From: a virus
Strand: one strand, 5' to 3'
DNA length: 64,000 bases
Virus record (IMG/VR): IMGVR_UViG_3300042477_000480
Span: 1 to 64,000 of that record
Shown here: positions 7,830 through 15,843 of the stretch, in pieces
How positions within the stretch are numbered: the stretch's first letter is position 1
How the letters are laid out: every line of letters begins with the position of its first letter
Notes under the pieces: model-generated
The model's database searches: none
What the model was told of the DNA's origin: nothing
The model's input: only the letters and a program-made list of their open reading frames with translations
Program-made: the position numbers and the translations under genes

Positions 7830-8122
7830 GCTGGTGAAGCCTCCGTGATTGAACTGTCTGCAGGAATATCAGATTTTGGAAATGGATTGTCCCATTCCAA
7901 CAACGTGCGCCGTTCTTCCCGCAACAGCGCTATCTCGTGACGCTGCGTTCGAATCTCGGTGCGCAACGATTGATTTACGTTTTTCAGATCCCGCACTTTA
8001 GCACGCAGTTCTTGCAGTTCTTCCGCGTGATCATGCAGCTCCGCAACTGCTTTTTGATATCTCAGTTCGCCTTTAAGCCGTAGTACCTCTAAACGCAATT
8101 TTGCCGTATCGGCGTCATCCAT
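7817..8122 (-). CDS. Coiled-coil protein
   Basis: 101 residues from ATG at 8122 with AGGAG six bases upstream. Residues 5-75 are one long helix with regular Leu heptads (ELHDHAEELQELRAK block), a clear coiled coil. The last 25 residues are Pro/Asp/Ser-rich and probably flexible. No family is recognised. With the next gene it forms a pair of coiled-coil proteins next to a membrane protein. Confidence 0.7.
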   Translation of the reverse strand: MDDADTAKLRLEVLRLKGELRYQKAVAELHDHAEELQELRAKVRDLKNVNQSLRTEIRTQRHEIALLREERRTLLEWDNPFPKSDIPADSSITEASPAWKT

Positions 8123-8144
8123 GACGGCTCCTACAGATAGTGGT

Positions 8145-8684
8145 TCAAGTTTCCTTGACGAAAATGCCTTCGGGCGTCAACCGGCCTTTGCGATCTTTAA
8201 TCGTTTTGTACGCCTCTTCAAGACACAGCCGCAAACTCATCGCGGGGTCGTACAGGTTTGCGCACAGAATAAGCGTAACAAGTACGTCGCCGATCCCGTC
8301 GACAACACCGTCGCCGTCATCTTTCAATAACGCGTCGGCTAATTCGCCCAGCTCTGACATCGTTTTCAGCAGCTGAACTCTTGGGTTGCTGTTCGGGATG
8401 ATGTGCCGATCCCGCGCCCACTGAATGACTTTTTCTTCCAACTCGGTAAATGATGGGTGCATGTTGTGCTTCTCCTTGTGTTTTTCTGCGGCATGCTCCA
8501 GCGCTTGATCATGCGCTGACAATAATTCAAGTGCGTAAAGCCTGAGCTGTTTTTGCAATTGCTCACGCTCTGGACGCAGCAAATTTAATAGCGCCAAAAC
8601 GCTACGCATTTCCTGCGCTGACAACTCGCCCATATGCAAGCGAATAGCTTGCTTGTCGCCGGCCCATATTGGTTCAAGATTCAT
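8145..8684 (-). CDS. MazG-like nucleoside-triphosphate pyrophosphohydrolase
   Basis: 179 residues. The C-terminal half (residues about 100-175) has the all-alpha NTP-pyrophosphatase pattern: K..SELGELADA, then DGIGDVLVTLI, then LCLEEAYKTIKDRKG. The Glu-x2-Glu and Gly-Asp acid pairs are the metal-binding residues in MazG proteins. The N-terminal 95 residues look helical and are unassigned. MazG proteins hydrolyse (d)NTPs to monophosphates; in phages they are thought to shape nucleotide or alarmone pools. The family call is good; the exact substrate is not visible. Confidence 0.8.
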   Translation of the reverse strand: MNLEPIWAGDKQAIRLHMGELSAQEMRSVLALLNLLRPEREQLQKQLRLYALELLSAHDQALEHAAEKHKEKHNMHPSFTELEEKVIQWARDRHIIPNSNPRVQLLKTMSELGELADALLKDDGDGVVDGIGDVLVTLILCANLYDPAMSLRLCLEEAYKTIKDRKGRLTPEGIFVKET

Positions 8685-9174
8685 TTACGTTTTCTTGCTC
8701 GGGCGCGGGTGTTTCTTCCGGCGGATCAACCGCGTCAGACATGCTCTCTAATTTGTTGCGTTGCAGTTCCATACGTTCGCGTACAAGTGCAATGCCTTGT
8801 GCGGCATCAGCAACCTCGACGTACGGTAATTTCTCTTTCAGGTGCTCCCACTTTGTCGGGCCTACGCCGGCAACATTAATCTCGCCCGGCGCTGCCTCCG
8901 CAAAGTCTTCCAGCAGCGCCACAGCCGTAGCGTCTTGCCGCGTTTGGAACACAATAATGTTGTTGTCTTTGTCGGAAAAGAATTTAACGCCGGTATCGTC
9001 GCAGATAACGTAACGAGCGGCTTCTTCGCCGGTATCGATATAGCGCACCGGCTTCATGTAGCTGTTGGCGTGCTTTGACGCTTCTGGCGAACAGCACCGT
9101 TTAAATTTCTGGCCACTGCCGCACGGGCAACGGTCATTACGTTTTACAAAGCTGTTGCGACGAATCGTTGTCAT
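8674..9174 (-). CDS. SEC-C motif (zinc-binding) protein
   Basis: 166 residues from ATG at 9174 with GGAGG four bases upstream. The N-terminus carries CPCGSGQKFKRCC (residues 17-29), the SEC-C zinc motif found at SecA C-termini and in many small proteins. The rest has no domain I recognise; residues 105-145 are helical and the last 15 are Glu/Pro-rich. It ends 11 bases inside the start of the MazG-like gene. SEC-C motifs usually mediate protein contacts; the partner here is unknown. Confidence 0.75.
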   Translation of the reverse strand: MTTIRRNSFVKRNDRCPCGSGQKFKRCCSPEASKHANSYMKPVRYIDTGEEAARYVICDDTGVKFFSDKDNNIIVFQTRQDATAVALLEDFAEAAPGEINVAGVGPTKWEHLKEKLPYVEVADAAQGIALVRERMELQRNKLESMSDAVDPPEETPAPEQENVNES

Positions 9175-9189
9175 TGTTCCTCCATGAAA

Positions 9190-9474
9190 TCAGTCAATCG
9201 TTACCGCGCTGGTCGTACGAACTTGAAACGCGTTTTTTGTTCTGTGCGCTGTTGGCACAAAATATTCGGGTGTGTCTGTTGCGCCGATCGTAGCCGGACC
9301 GTGAATGGCTACCGTGTCGCCGAGATAGACTTTGCCGGCGCACACAACGCAGGTTTTACCGTCTTCATACGGACTGCGCAGAACCACCTTTGGCGTCCCG
9401 GCTTCCAGCGTTAGACCCGTTGTTGCCTTCACAGGAATCTGCGTGGGAATGGTCACAACACCCGGCTTTGGCAT
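9190..9474 (-). CDS. Small hypothetical protein with CVVC motif
   Basis: 94 residues from ATG at 9474 with AGGAG upstream. The protein is beta-rich (many Val, Thr, Gly, Pro) and contains CVVC at residues 38-41. No family is recognised. The 69-residue reading frame upstream ends inside this gene, 110 bases past its start. Both have good ribosome-binding sites, so both may be made. Confidence 0.65.
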   Translation of the reverse strand: MPKPGVVTIPTQIPVKATTGLTLEAGTPKVVLRSPYEDGKTCVVCAGKVYLGDTVAIHGPATIGATDTPEYFVPTAHRTKNAFQVRTTSAVTID

Positions 9475-9574
9475 CGTTAGGTGCTCCTAATTTGAATAGC
9501 CGACAGCATACCTTGCCGATATCGGTCGTCAATACAGCATTACCGTCAAACTGGTTGTCAAAAACGATGTGCAT
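9365..9574 (-). CDS. Small overlapping hypothetical protein
   Basis: 69 residues from ATG at 9574 preceded by GAGGAGTTAACT, a near-perfect ribosome-binding site. The first 30 residues look like a normal protein. The rest, Cys/His/Gly/Asn-rich, is read in the region shared with the next gene. The C-terminal half may simply be forced by the overlap, so the functional part may be just the first 35 residues. The family is unknown. Confidence 0.45.
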   Translation of the reverse strand: MHIVFDNQFDGNAVLTTDIGKVCCRLFKLGAPNDAKAGCCDHSHADSCEGNNGSNAGSRDAKGGSAQSV

Positions 9575-9576
9575 AG

Positions 9577-10383
9577 TTAACTCCTCGCGAGGTTGTTCAC
9601 CCAGCGTGTTTTGATATGTTTAGTGCCTGTTGGGTACGCAAATATACTTTTGCGCTGCGCAACATTGGCCGGCTGATTTGCGCCATTGCAAAGGCGGCAC
9701 TTGTTGCATTGAATCAGTTTGTTTATTTGTTCGTTTTGATGCGGGCATAAAACTTCGTTTGCCGCGGGACCGTCAACGCCTACACGATAGTGGCGCCAGC
9801 CAAGCGCCGCTGCACGGGGCATATCCTCGACGCGGTGCACGCTGGCCATGTAGTACGGCCGATAGGCCTGATACTCGGGTTTCATCCATTGCTCGGTGAA
9901 ACCGGTGTAGTTGCGACGCGATACGGTAACAAGTCGTTCCACAATTTCAAGCGGAATCAAAACCGGATCTCCGTAGGCGCCAAAGCGTACGCCCTTTGCC
10001 GCCACAATTCTGTCGTGGCGGTCTGGGTCGTAGTCCGGGTAGTTTCCGTTCTTGTAAGCGTTCCAGACCATCCGCGGCGCTTGATGCAGCTTGACGTAGC
10101 AAACCTGCACGAGCTTGCAGTCGCCGCAGACCAGCCGGTGCAAACCGCCGGCTCGGGCCTCTGTCGGCTTGAGCTTGTCCGCAAACAGCCAAACCTGACA
10201 CGTGTCGCCCGTTTTGCGGTTGGTAGAGGTAAACGTCATCAGGATCACAATCTGGCTGTCAGCGTCGCTGGCGCCCTCTGGGGCCCAAGGACTGCGGCCG
10301 CGGTACAGCACACAGCCCGAAACTGTCTCCTGCCGAAGTTTGCGTTTTTTACGGGCTTTTTGCGCTTTTTTCGTGATCGTCAT
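9577..10383 (-). CDS. Conserved phage/bacterial cysteine-containing protein (DUF7227-like pattern)
   Basis: 268 residues from ATG at 10383. The order of motifs matches a family I recall from many phages. It runs STNRKTGD, then CGDCKLVQVCYV (four Cys), QAPRMVW, YK.G.YP, VRFGAYGDP, TGFTEQW, a MASVHR segment, GW...RV, and a second set of cysteines (CPHQ...QCNKCRLCNG). Two metal clusters, zinc or iron-sulfur, seem likely. I believe it is the family called DUF7227, whose function is unknown; the name is from memory. The N-terminus is very basic (KKAQKARKKRK). Confidence 0.7.
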   Translation of the reverse strand: MTITKKAQKARKKRKLRQETVSGCVLYRGRSPWAPEGASDADSQIVILMTFTSTNRKTGDTCQVWLFADKLKPTEARAGGLHRLVCGDCKLVQVCYVKLHQAPRMVWNAYKNGNYPDYDPDRHDRIVAAKGVRFGAYGDPVLIPLEIVERLVTVSRRNYTGFTEQWMKPEYQAYRPYYMASVHRVEDMPRAAALGWRHYRVGVDGPAANEVLCPHQNEQINKLIQCNKCRLCNGANQPANVAQRKSIFAYPTGTKHIKTRWVNNLARS

Positions 10384-10862
10384 TGTCCTATCTAAAATCA
10401 GCGACATTGGGGGGTAAAATGACCCCAAAATCTGTCGCAAATCGTTGAGGCCACATGACTTACGCTGCGCGCTTTACGCAAATTTTGTCCGATTTATGCG
10501 GACCTAGTGTAGGCTTCGCCTACAAGGTAGTTCTTTCTTAGAATTTTTTATTGGTAGCAGATGATCGGGGGCTGTTTGATTAGGCAGTTAAATACTGCCT
10601 TTTCAAATAGCGCCCCAATACGTTGTAATAAAGACCCCAACAGCCGAATTGCACGGCTACACCACAGGGCATGAACCTTTAGTGACACGCGTTTGGGGTG
10701 ACCAGTCTGTTTTCTGCGGAGTTCGGTAACGCAGCACGTGGAACAGACAAGTGAGTCCAGCTTTACTGGTCAAGAGGCTGCTGGACAAGCACTGGATATC
10801 AAAAAAAAAGACAACGGTAGGGGCGGGTAATTAAACCCGCCCCTACGCGTTTATCTTATTGT
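10384..10862. other. Structured non-coding region of about 480 bases
   Basis: No reading frame is credible here. The stretch is packed with short inverted repeats: TTGGGG/CCCCAA (10409-10434), GTCCG/CGGAC with a 7-base loop (about 10488-10504), GTAGGC-TTC-GCCTAC (about 10509-10523), GGCAGT/ACTGCC (about 10581-10597) and AGCCG-7-CGGCT (10642-10658). A 74-base module follows, with TGACCAG/CTGGTCA ends (10699-10772) enclosing TCTGTT/AACAGA and CTGCG/CGCAG. It could be a non-coding RNA, a leader or a replication origin. It separates two leftward gene blocks. Confidence 0.5.
10801..10846 (-). terminator. Strong intrinsic terminator (leftward)
   Basis: A perfect 12-pair hairpin (10817-10846, loop AATTAA, GC-rich stem) is followed on the minus strand by TTTTTTTTT (10809-10801). 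It lies just past the stop of the ParB-like gene at 10863 and should end that transcript. Confidence 0.85.
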
Positions 10863-12287
10863 TCAACGGGTAATGCTTTTGGCATTGCCTGCTGCTTTTA
10901 CAGACTTCAACCGCTGTTTCGGTCCAAGTCGCTTAGCCAGCGCAGCGTTCATTTCAGCAATGAACCGCTTGCGCTCGTTTTCATCCTGAATGCTTGGCGC
11001 AACGTGAAACAGTTGCCGCAACTCAGGCGGGCAGTCGGCCCAATTGCTACTTCGCGCTTTTGGCTGCGGTACGCTGGCCAGATACAGCCGGCGCATCGCG
11101 GCAGCGTAATTGTGATACCGTTTCGACTCGTCTCGCGAGATCGACGCTTCAGGAATCTGCATTTCCACCGTAAGTAGCGCCGGAGACATTTCCTTAGCAA
11201 GTTCCTCGATGCGCGACAGAACGTCGGGGCGCGAGAACATATGCTTCAGGCCAATGTCGTGCATGTACCCCGGCCGCTCGTAATAAGCGATCAGGTGACA
11301 CAGTCCGCCAAAGAAGTTTTGCTTCAGGGCTTCTTTGTGCTTGTACAGACCTTCGCACGCCGGATCTGTAATCAGCTGCAGCGCGCGGCGCACGTCCTTT
11401 TCCGTGATCCACGGAAAATGATATCGTGCTCCGTCGCACATGTGCATGATGATTTTGCCGTTAGCAAAGCGCGGCCAGCCGCGCTTGTTTGGCGGTGCGG
11501 ACGCATCTAGCCCGTACTCAGCAGCCAGTTCCACCGCTTTGACGACTTCCTCGTCGCCGGCGATGTACATGTTACGCCAGCTGTCGCTTCCGGCCATCGG
11601 TCGCTTGCCGTCGTCGTTGTTCTTTGAGAACGACGTAGCAACTTCGGCCATCGACGCTACCGGCGCAACCTGCACCTGTATTTTGATGGGGTTCTTACCC
11701 GTGCGCAGATCGTCCGGCCGATCCGCGTAGGCAAGCTCCATCTGGATTCGCGTGCGATGCCAGCCGTCTGGCACTTCAAACCGCACGGTGACTAGTCGGC
11801 CGTTTTCATAGATAGGCCGCATGTTTACAAGCGGCGGCGTCATGCTTGGCGCATGATAGTGCTGCACGATGTAACCGATGTGTCCCTTGTCTACGCGTTT
11901 TTCACGCCCGATACCGTCTGCCGGAAAATCGAGCATCGTCCACGGAATTGCAAACGGGATGCCACCCGTATTTACAACGTCCGCCGGCTGCGCCCTCAAC
12001 GCACGGGTAATCTCGTTAAACAACGCGATCCTCGCGGTCGGTGGCGCGCTAACAGTTGCCGGCACGTCGTGCAAGATCTCTTCATACAGCGCAACAAACA
12101 CGCCCGTTTCGCCGGACTTGCGGTGCTTCCACGCCAGCTGCTTTGGCCGGATTGTTTCACCGGTCATTTCTACATCTTCATCGTCCATGTCTACCTCGCG
12201 CGCTTCTACGTAGGCGTCGTGACGCGCAACTGCAGTCTTACGTGCTGCGCGCTTTTTAGCCATACGACGGTTGCTTGCGTGTCCCAT
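10863..12287 (-). CDS. ParB/DUF6551-like protein
   Basis: 474 residues from ATG at 12287 with AAGGAG seven bases upstream. The N-terminal 20 residues are very basic. Residues about 120-190 resemble the ParB/Srx-like fold used by DUF6551: a DKGHIG.IVQ.Y segment, PPLVNMRP, then VPDGWHRTR in place of the usual DGQHR. The C-terminal half is helical with conserved aromatic motifs but no known domain. ParB-like domains bind DNA and, in some families, CTP. Its role here is unknown. The gene is followed by a strong terminator and a structured non-coding region. Confidence 0.6.
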   Translation of the reverse strand: MGHASNRRMAKKRAARKTAVARHDAYVEAREVDMDDEDVEMTGETIRPKQLAWKHRKSGETGVFVALYEEILHDVPATVSAPPTARIALFNEITRALRAQPADVVNTGGIPFAIPWTMLDFPADGIGREKRVDKGHIGYIVQHYHAPSMTPPLVNMRPIYENGRLVTVRFEVPDGWHRTRIQMELAYADRPDDLRTGKNPIKIQVQVAPVASMAEVATSFSKNNDDGKRPMAGSDSWRNMYIAGDEEVVKAVELAAEYGLDASAPPNKRGWPRFANGKIIMHMCDGARYHFPWITEKDVRRALQLITDPACEGLYKHKEALKQNFFGGLCHLIAYYERPGYMHDIGLKHMFSRPDVLSRIEELAKEMSPALLTVEMQIPEASISRDESKRYHNYAAAMRRLYLASVPQPKARSSNWADCPPELRQLFHVAPSIQDENERKRFIAEMNAALAKRLGPKQRLKSVKAAGNAKSITR

Positions 12288-12301
12288 ACTTTGCTCCTTG
12301 G

Positions 12302-12616
12302 TTAGGTTTCATTCGTAACTAATTGATCCGGCACGTTTTCTTCTACGTCGTGTTCCGGAATGAATTCATACACAGACATGTTGACATCCAGAATTAACCA
12401 CGGATGCGCGGGGCCGGCGTAGATCCGGCAGCGCATATGCGGTTCTGCTGGTTTGCCCATGATGTGTTCGTGCACCATGAGCGGCATGACTACAAACAAC
12501 AAATCATCAGACAGCGATTCAATGACGCTTTCTGGCAGCGTTCTGTTGTAGCCAATTCGTGTTGATACGCCGTTGATTTGCCGCAGCAGCTTTTTGTCTA
12601 GATATTTAATCTTCAT
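12302..12616 (-). CDS. Hypothetical protein
   Basis: 104 residues from ATG at 12616, overlapping the stop of the upstream membrane protein by four bases (coupled). The protein is mixed alpha/beta with an acidic C-terminus (HDVEENVPD). No family is recognised. Confidence 0.6.
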   Translation of the reverse strand: MKIKYLDKKLLRQINGVSTRIGYNRTLPESVIESLSDDLLFVVMPLMVHEHIMGKPAEPHMRCRIYAGPAHPWLILDVNMSVYEFIPEHDVEENVPDQLVTNET

Positions 12617-12879
12617 TGTCCGCGGGCCTTCTGGGCATTGTGAAATTTGATAATCGCTTCGGCCGCCTGCGCAGCTTCGCGATCACTGTAGCCTTCTTGC
12701 TTTACGCGTTCCTTGGCGTACCGGTACTCAAAAGAGCTTTTGTCCGGCGCGCTTGTGCTCGTGCTGCTCGTGCTGCTCGTGCTATTTGTGCCGTTGCCGA
12801 ATAGCATGCTTATAAAGATGCACACGACAAATACAAATACAATCAGCGGCCACGGACTGCTGTCATTACTCTGTTTCAT
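12613..12879 (-). CDS. Small single-span membrane protein
   Basis: 88 residues from ATG at 12879 (AAGGAG seven bases upstream). One transmembrane helix at residues about 9-25, a Ser/Thr-rich linker (STSSTSTS), then a charged helix (residues 48-80). The start overlaps the stop of the upstream gene by 14 bases. It would be anchored in the inner membrane with a soluble helical tail. The function is unknown. Confidence 0.65.
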   Translation of the reverse strand: MKQSNDSSPWPLIVFVFVVCIFISMLFGNGTNSTSSTSSTSTSAPDKSSFEYRYAKERVKQEGYSDREAAQAAEAIIKFHNAQKARGQ

Positions 12880-13444
12880 TTCCGTACTCCTTTTTGAGTT
12901 TGTCCCAGTACGCACGAATTGCGGTTACTGCTGCGTGCAGATAGTCCATCCGCTCGTGATCTTCAAAAATGCCGTCACCCACCGGGTTGGCGGTGTACAC
13001 AGTTTCGCCGCCGACATCTGGGCAGTCGGCGCGAAAAGTACCGTGTCGCAAACGAAGGTACCCGACCAGCGAGCCGTTTTCGTTGTTAAATACGTCATAC
13101 TGCTCAGGGCACGCGGGGCACGTGCAGATTAGGCGGTAGCCGTCAATTACGATGTCGGTGTCGGAGGGCGTATGGCCGCCGTATTTTTTGGTTTTGCGTT
13201 CTTCGTTCATGATTTCCTGCTTGCGCTGTAAAACCTGTAAAAATTCTGATTGCACGGCGAAAAGATCTGGCGCTTTTTCTGCCGCTATAACCATCTCGTG
13301 CCTCATTGGAAAATGACGCAAAACCCAGCGTGCAGCCTGCCTTACAGCTTTGGGTACTTTTGGCGTTTTCTTTGGGTCAAGCAAGTCATACAAAAACTCG
13401 CGCGCGTTTTCTACCGCTCGAAACCGCTCATACGGTAACGTCAT
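12866..13444 (-). CDS. BPSL0761-family-like protein with a second conserved domain
   Basis: 192 residues from ATG at 13444 with GGAG eight bases before it; the longer reading frame from 13537 has no such site. The N-terminal 60 residues match the BPSL0761 pattern MTLPYER..AV..AREFLYDLL...TP.VP..VR..AR..LRHFP. A second part (residues about 105-185) carries CTCPACP and EQYDVF...VGYLRLRHG, then GDGIF. The function of both parts is unknown. The start overlaps the HTH protein upstream by four bases. Confidence 0.7.
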   Translation of the reverse strand: MTLPYERFRAVENAREFLYDLLDPKKTPKVPKAVRQAARWVLRHFPMRHEMVIAAEKAPDLFAVQSEFLQVLQRKQEIMNEERKTKKYGGHTPSDTDIVIDGYRLICTCPACPEQYDVFNNENGSLVGYLRLRHGTFRADCPDVGGETVYTANPVGDGIFEDHERMDYLHAAVTAIRAYWDKLKKEYGNETE

Positions 13445-13812
13445 AAAATCTGCTCCATGCGGCGCTCTACAAATCCGCCGACGGTTGCGTCGTAGGCGAC
13501 AACTGGCGGCTGCCAAGTCTTTTTGCGCGGACCGCAAAAACGATCTTCGTGATCTTTGTCGGTCCAGCCGGCTTTTATTTCTGCCATACGCGCCTCAAGC
13601 TCTTCTGGCGTTGGATCTACGTCTCGTGTGCGCCCGACGTTTCCGTTTTCTTTTTCCGGCAGCTTGTGCTTTGCCGCAAGACGACTAAGCGCTCCCGGCG
13701 AAATGCCCAGCTGCTTTGCTATTTCAATTTTGGACAGCTCCGTATTCCAAAGCCGAAACAGCGCGGGTACGTCAGTTTTTTTCCGCAGCCGATGTGTTGT
13801 CTGTTTCGTCAT
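13441..13812 (-). CDS. Small helix-turn-helix protein
   Basis: 123 residues from ATG at 13812. Residues 16-50 form a likely helix-turn-helix: LFRLWNTELSKIEIAKQLG then ISPGALSRLAAKHKLP, as in GcrA-like and homeodomain-like DNA-binding domains. The rest is Pro/Arg-rich. It probably binds DNA and may regulate phage genes; the target is unknown. It overlaps the next upstream gene by 41 bases. Confidence 0.65.
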   Translation of the reverse strand: MTKQTTHRLRKKTDVPALFRLWNTELSKIEIAKQLGISPGALSRLAAKHKLPEKENGNVGRTRDVDPTPEELEARMAEIKAGWTDKDHEDRFCGPRKKTWQPPVVAYDATVGGFVERRMEQIL

Positions 13813-14230
13813 CTTCGTCGTTATCTCTGGTTACCGGCCTATATCCGTATTTGTCTGCCTGAGCCGACGAGAGCGTGCGTAGCCAACGACCTGTTGTGCA
13901 CAGCTGTCCGGTTTCGCCTGTGACCTCGCAGATGTGATACGACATGTGCTCGGCCATATTGCACACGCCGGAAACAAAATCATCGCCGCCGTAGTAGTAC
14001 AACCGCAGACCGCCAAATTTTTCTTTGATCTGGCTAAAGCGGACTGGCGGGCATTCTGGGCGGTGCTTGAGATGATTTGCAATTTGTGCGCACGCATTGT
14101 GGATCAGCGTGAACCAGCCGTTGTCGCATTCGCAACCAAAGCACATCAGCGACTGCGTAGGCGGCTTGTCTTTGTCGATGAAAAGGTCGGGAAACTTTTT
14201 TACCAGTTTTTCTTCAAGTTCCGGGCTCAC
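13772..14230 (-). CDS. Conserved phage protein of unknown function
   Basis: 152 residues from GTG at 14230 with AAGGA upstream. The pattern C..GWF.LI...C.QI, then V...QIKEKFGGLR.Y..GGDD, a MAEHMS segment, CEVTG..G...T.GRWLRT, matches a family I recall from many phage genomes that has no known function. Several conserved Cys residues suggest metal binding. The last 20 residues are acidic and probably disordered. Confidence 0.7.
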   Translation of the reverse strand: MSPELEEKLVKKFPDLFIDKDKPPTQSLMCFGCECDNGWFTLIHNACAQIANHLKHRPECPPVRFSQIKEKFGGLRLYYYGGDDFVSGVCNMAEHMSYHICEVTGETGQLCTTGRWLRTLSSAQADKYGYRPVTRDNDEDDETDNTSAAEKN

Positions 14231-14474
14231 TTTTGCGTCCTTTGCGTTTCTTTTTTGTTGGTTTTTTGCGCGGTGATTCTACTTCGTTGGCTACTCGGCG
14301 TAAAAGCGCTGTCAGGTTGTCGTGAAAGTCAAACGTCGCGTCAAGCTCTTTGCGGTTTGTTTCGCCGTTTGCAAGAAATTGTCGGATGACGTCTAGCTTG
14401 TGGTTTGTAATTGCTGCATTAGCCGCGCGTAAAACCTGATAGAGCAGCAGCGTTTCTTTTTCAGTAAGTTTCAT
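14214..14474 (-). CDS. Small helical protein with basic tail
   Basis: 86 residues from ATG at 14474. The N-terminal 65 residues look helical (Leu-rich); the last 20 are mostly Lys/Arg (KKPTKKKRKGRK). The tail could bind nucleic acid. No family is recognised. Its stop overlaps the GTG start of the next gene. Confidence 0.6.
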   Translation of the reverse strand: MKLTEKETLLLYQVLRAANAAITNHKLDVIRQFLANGETNRKELDATFDFHDNLTALLRRVANEVESPRKKPTKKKRKGRKSEPGT

Positions 14475-14475
14475 G

Positions 14476-15000
14476 TTATGTCGCCATTGCGACTAAGCGG
14501 CGCTTGGTCTTTTTAGTCGAATGCGCCGCCGGTTCGATATGCTTTAGCTGTGAACCCGGAATCAGTCCCGCCATGTGCCGCAAAAACGTCTGCTCAAACT
14601 CTGTCTTTGTCAGGTCAGAGTAGGTGCCCATAAAACCTTTGTGATACACCATTTCTCCGCGGTAAAGCAGCTTGCCTTCTTTATTTATTCGGCACTTCCA
14701 CGCGCAGCGGCACGCAGATCGGCGGCTCCAAACCTCAAGGCCTACGATCACATCATCTTTGCGGACGTATTTGCCGCACTTGCTGACGGGAATTTCTAGC
14801 TCTTCAAGATCCTGTTCGTAGTGCGGGACAAGGATATCTTTGGCGCTTTCCCAGACACCCGGGATACATGTGTCCATAAAAGCTGCGTGCTGCAGCGCAA
14901 GTTGTTCGTCTTTCTTTTTTTCTTGAGCCAGCAGCTCTTCGCAAATTGCGCGCTGACTCGCAACAATCAAGCCTAGCAATTCATGATTGTTCTGTTCCAT
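14476..15000 (-). CDS. Hypothetical protein
   Basis: 174 residues from ATG at 15000. The N-terminal 45 residues are helical and Glu/Lys-rich; the middle carries CRCAWKC (three Cys near residue 100), perhaps metal-binding. The C-terminus is basic. It overlaps the upstream gene by 20 bases. No family is recognised. Confidence 0.6.
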   Translation of the reverse strand: MEQNNHELLGLIVASQRAICEELLAQEKKKDEQLALQHAAFMDTCIPGVWESAKDILVPHYEQDLEELEIPVSKCGKYVRKDDVIVGLEVWSRRSACRCAWKCRINKEGKLLYRGEMVYHKGFMGTYSDLTKTEFEQTFLRHMAGLIPGSQLKHIEPAAHSTKKTKRRLVAMAT

Positions 15001-15247
15001 GTTGGCGGATTACCTCCCACCCTATGTGCTTAAAAACCTTTTGCGTCGCGAAAAAATCAGCGTCATCGTCGTTGCCCGGTTGCACCAGTATGAGTTGCTT
15101 TTTTTGCTTATCAACTTTGAATACAGTTTCAGACCGCGGGATGCCCCATATTCCGCCGTCGGTCAGTGCGCTCACCAGACTTGTGCACCATGAAAGCACG
15201 CTAGCCGCCGGATGATCTAGTTCAAATTCGTCATTGCAGCTAACCAT
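14981..15247 (-). CDS. Small hypothetical protein
   Basis: 88 residues from ATG at 15247 with AGGAAA upstream. It is a mixed alpha/beta protein with no recognised motif. It overlaps both neighbours by eight and 20 bases, so it belongs to the same transcript. The function is unknown. Confidence 0.55.
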   Translation of the reverse strand: MVSCNDEFELDHPAASVLSWCTSLVSALTDGGIWGIPRSETVFKVDKQKKQLILVQPGNDDDADFFATQKVFKHIGWEVIRQHGTEQS

Positions 15248-15734
15248 TTTTGCTTTCCTGTGCGTGGCGGCGATGACGAAGCGCCATTGCCTGCAGACAG
15301 TCGCGCACCATGAGATCCTGCCCCGTTTCGAGCTTTGCTATTTTTATCAGGATATCTGGGCACCATAACGCGCTATAGGGCATGACATCCGGCCAGCTTG
15401 CGGATTCTTCAGCGTAAAGCGGATCGTCACCGTTTTCGATCAACAATTGCTTTACTGTGTTGACGTAGAATTCTTCGGCTTTTTGGCCCTGCAATACCGG
15501 CACGGCGTCGTCAAGCTGCGCTTCTGTTTCCGCGGCTGCCCGGGCCTCGTCGACGCGGAGCTGCGCAAGGCAGTTGGTGAGGTACTCTAGCGTAGTAGTC
15601 GTCATCTCGTCGTCAACAGTGCCACAGAAATGCGCGGCAAAAGCACGAAGAACCAAGTCTTCTATTACGATAGCTGTCACGGGAGCTTTGTCGGCCGCAA
15701 GATACAACAGCCTTAGATCTTCTTTTTGGCTCAT
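15240..15734 (-). CDS. Hypothetical helical protein
   Basis: 164 residues from ATG at 15734 with AAGGA upstream. A longer frame starting with TTG at 15851 would run through a perfect inverted repeat, so the shorter start is preferred. The protein is mainly helical, with Ala/Glu-rich middle and a C-terminal segment with RHRRH. No domain is recognised. Confidence 0.6.
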   Translation of the reverse strand: MSQKEDLRLLYLAADKAPVTAIVIEDLVLRAFAAHFCGTVDDEMTTTTLEYLTNCLAQLRVDEARAAAETEAQLDDAVPVLQGQKAEEFYVNTVKQLLIENGDDPLYAEESASWPDVMPYSALWCPDILIKIAKLETGQDLMVRDCLQAMALRHRRHAQESKNG

Positions 15735-15766
15735 TGATATTTGTGTCCTTGTGTTTGCCGCGCGTG

Positions 15767-15830
15767 ACCCGGGCAGTAGGCGTTCGGACTTATTAGGCGA
15801 GCGCCTGTCGCCGCAGCCTACTGCCCGGGT
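15767..15830. repeat. 15-base perfect inverted repeat between genes
   Basis: ACCCGGGCAGTAGGC (15767-15781) is repeated inverted at 15816-15830, enclosing 34 bases with a smaller GGCGA/TCGCC stem. No T run follows on either strand. It sits in the 109-base gap between the genes at 15734 and 15844. It may be an RNA processing site, a Rho-type pause or an operator. Confidence 0.6.
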
Positions 15831-15843
15831 GTGTACGCGTATG

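Noticed and set aside
10488-10504. A hairpin whose loop could hold an anticodon reading a stop codon.
   Set aside because: The surrounding bases do not fold as a tRNA, and the base after the anticodon is a T, which is unusual.
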